Positions 34,491 through 35,041 of a stretch of 35,041 nucleotides of DNA are shown here, one piece after another. The notes below the pieces were generated by a model. It was not told the origin of the DNA. It did no database searches and saw only the letters and a program-made list of their open reading frames with translations. A program made the position numbers and the translations under genes. Positions within the stretch are counted from its first letter, which is position 1. Every line of letters starts with the position of its first letter. The DNA comes from Candidatus Alloscybalousia intestinigallinarum (GTDB lineage: Bacteria > Bacillota_I > Bacilli_A > RF39 > UBA660): assembly GCA_018716115.1 (NCBI GenBank), contig DVKF01000035.1, positions 1 to 35,041 of the forward strand. Reading direction: 5' to 3'.

Positions 34491-34838
34491 GGAGATGAGG
34501 AGAATCGAACTCCTGTCCAAAATCAGCGAGGCAAAAACATCTACAAGTTTAGTTGACTAAGCAAATTCACTAATATAGAAGTTAGCCAACAAACACTATA
34601 TTAGCTAGTTTCTAAAATTCATTACCCCTCCGAAACAAAGAGATAATATAACCTGTTAAAATCGAGCCCTTTATAAAAACCAACAGGTAAAGTTTTTAAA
34701 AGAGCCTTACACTATATGCTAACTAAGCAGCGTAAGCCATTTGATATTTGTTTCCAGTTATTTTAACTGACGCATTTTAAGATTGCCATCTACTTGCCGT
34801 TTAAGCGCAGCTGATCCTGTCGAAACCTGAACATCCCC
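34487..34838 (-). ncRNA. ssrA: Transfer-messenger RNA (tmRNA)
   Basis: The 352 nt gene runs on the minus strand from GGGGATG to an encoded CCA. The acceptor stem GGGGATG / CATCTCC forms with one G-U pair. The 5' domain has GGTTTCGACAGG. The T arm is AGGAG-TTCGATT-CTCCT, and ATCAGC / GCTGAT gives the top of helix 2. The tag frame lies at 34723-34755 and reads GNKYQMAYAA then TAG, if GGA is the resume codon. It rescues ribosomes stalled on broken mRNA and marks the peptide for proteolysis. A TGGTATAAT extended -10 precedes it, and a terminator follows. Confidence 0.96.
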
Positions 34839-34847
34839 ATGGACGTA

Positions 34848-34876
34848 ATTATACCACACTTCTTTCCATATGAAAA
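34848..34876 (-). promoter_or_regulatory. Promoter of ssrA
   Basis: An extended -10 TGGTATAAT (hexamer 34848-34853) lies 17 nt from a weak TTTTCA -35 (34871-34876). The gap to GGGG is 9 nt, so the primary 5' end may be trimmed by RNase P. Confidence 0.72.
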
Positions 34877-34917
34877 GTCCCTTTTAGATTGCATTAATCA
34901 ACAAAAATCAATGAAAC

Positions 34918-34940
34918 TCCCCGCAGCAAGCTACGGGGTA
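34918..34940. repeat. Palindrome at the end of a probable IS200-like element
   Basis: CCCCG-CAGC-AA-GCTA-CGGGG is a strong GC-rich hairpin with one mismatch, unusual in this AT-rich DNA. It overlaps the stop codon of the transposase remnant. IS200/IS605 elements carry subterminal hairpins that their transposase recognises. Confidence 0.55.
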
Positions 34941-35041
34941 TCTTTTCCAGCGATGCTACTCAACACTAAATGCAACTGCTTATATTCCGTAACTTGTTTA
35001 CCTTGATTTTTCACGTACTCTTTTATTACCGTTTCGTTTTG
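34931..35041 (-). CDS. C-terminal end of a probable IS200-like transposase (5' part beyond window)
   Basis: The frame enters from the right edge and encodes 36 residues (NETVIKEYVKNQGKQVTEYKQLH... IAGKDTP) before TAG. The helical IKEYVKNQGK region resembles the last helix of Y1-type IS200 transposases. The stop falls inside a GC-rich hairpin, as expected near the right end of such elements. Too little sequence is available to confirm the family or show whether the gene is intact. Confidence 0.45.
   Translation of the reverse strand, partial: QNETVIKEYVKNQGKQVTEYKQLHLVLSSIAGKDTP

Noticed and set aside
1-35041. CRISPR arrays and tRNA or rRNA genes
   Set aside because: No regularly spaced repeats and no cloverleaf other than the tmRNA tRNA-like domain were seen.

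Overview
The window looks like chromosome from an uncultivated, AT-rich, low-GC Gram-positive bacterium (Bacillota/Mycoplasmatota side, resembling gut RF39- or Erysipelotrichia-like lineages). The clues are very AT-rich DNA with AGGAGG ribosome binding sites, a T-box leader, a CIRCE/HrcA operator, a CtpA-type S41 protease, LicD, and a TasA/camelysin-like surface protein. The standard bacterial code applies (Trp is TGG and TGA is a stop). Of the intact genes, only the one ending at 30232 stops with TGA; all others stop with TAA or TAG. The lineage is inferred from gene content, not from a search.

Layout. At 1-1038 a TnpB gene (IS200/IS605 group) runs off the left edge. At 1196-4687 a Leu T-box leader drives a small membrane protein and leuS, and the LeuRS carries a complete Nudix hydrolase domain inserted after its editing domain. 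At 4720-9624 lie a GH31 glycosidase whose predicted acid/base Asp is Lys, an orphan cytosolic protein, and a membrane-anchored protein with a damaged zinc ribbon. At 9743-11221 a single gene fuses the radical-SAM protein MnmL (YtqA) to the methyltransferase MnmM (YtqB), both acting on tRNA wobble uridine. At 11376-17444 are a stomatin/NfeD pair, a CorA transporter, a TasA-like surface protein with a lectin-fold-like C-terminus, a DAP-dehydrogenase-like oxidoreductase and a DUF421 (YetF) protein. At 17564-24504 are rsmF, fhs, a degenerate P1B-type ATPase translationally coupled to fhs, and an N-domain-less clpB under CIRCE control. At 24532-28568 are CtpA, LicD and a zinc-dependent dehydrogenase, with a roughly 700 bp gene-free AT-rich stretch between the last two.

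From 28.7 kb to the right edge the region is accessory. It holds three unrecognised proteins, a probable papain/transglutaminase-fold protein, a 5'-truncated ORF6N phage remnant, and a 2.1 kb segment with a HAD phosphatase and a multi-pass membrane protein. That segment is bounded by imperfect 29 bp direct repeats (25/29 identical), one of which reaches the CCA end of ssrA (tmRNA). This is the usual footprint of site-specific integration at ssrA, but no integrase is visible. At the right edge is the C-terminal end of a probable IS200-like transposase with a strong palindrome.

The observations most worth following are the LeuRS-Nudix fusion, the P-type ATPase pseudoenzyme coupled to fhs, the GH31 catalytic substitution, the MnmL-MnmM fusion, and the repeat-bounded ssrA cargo.
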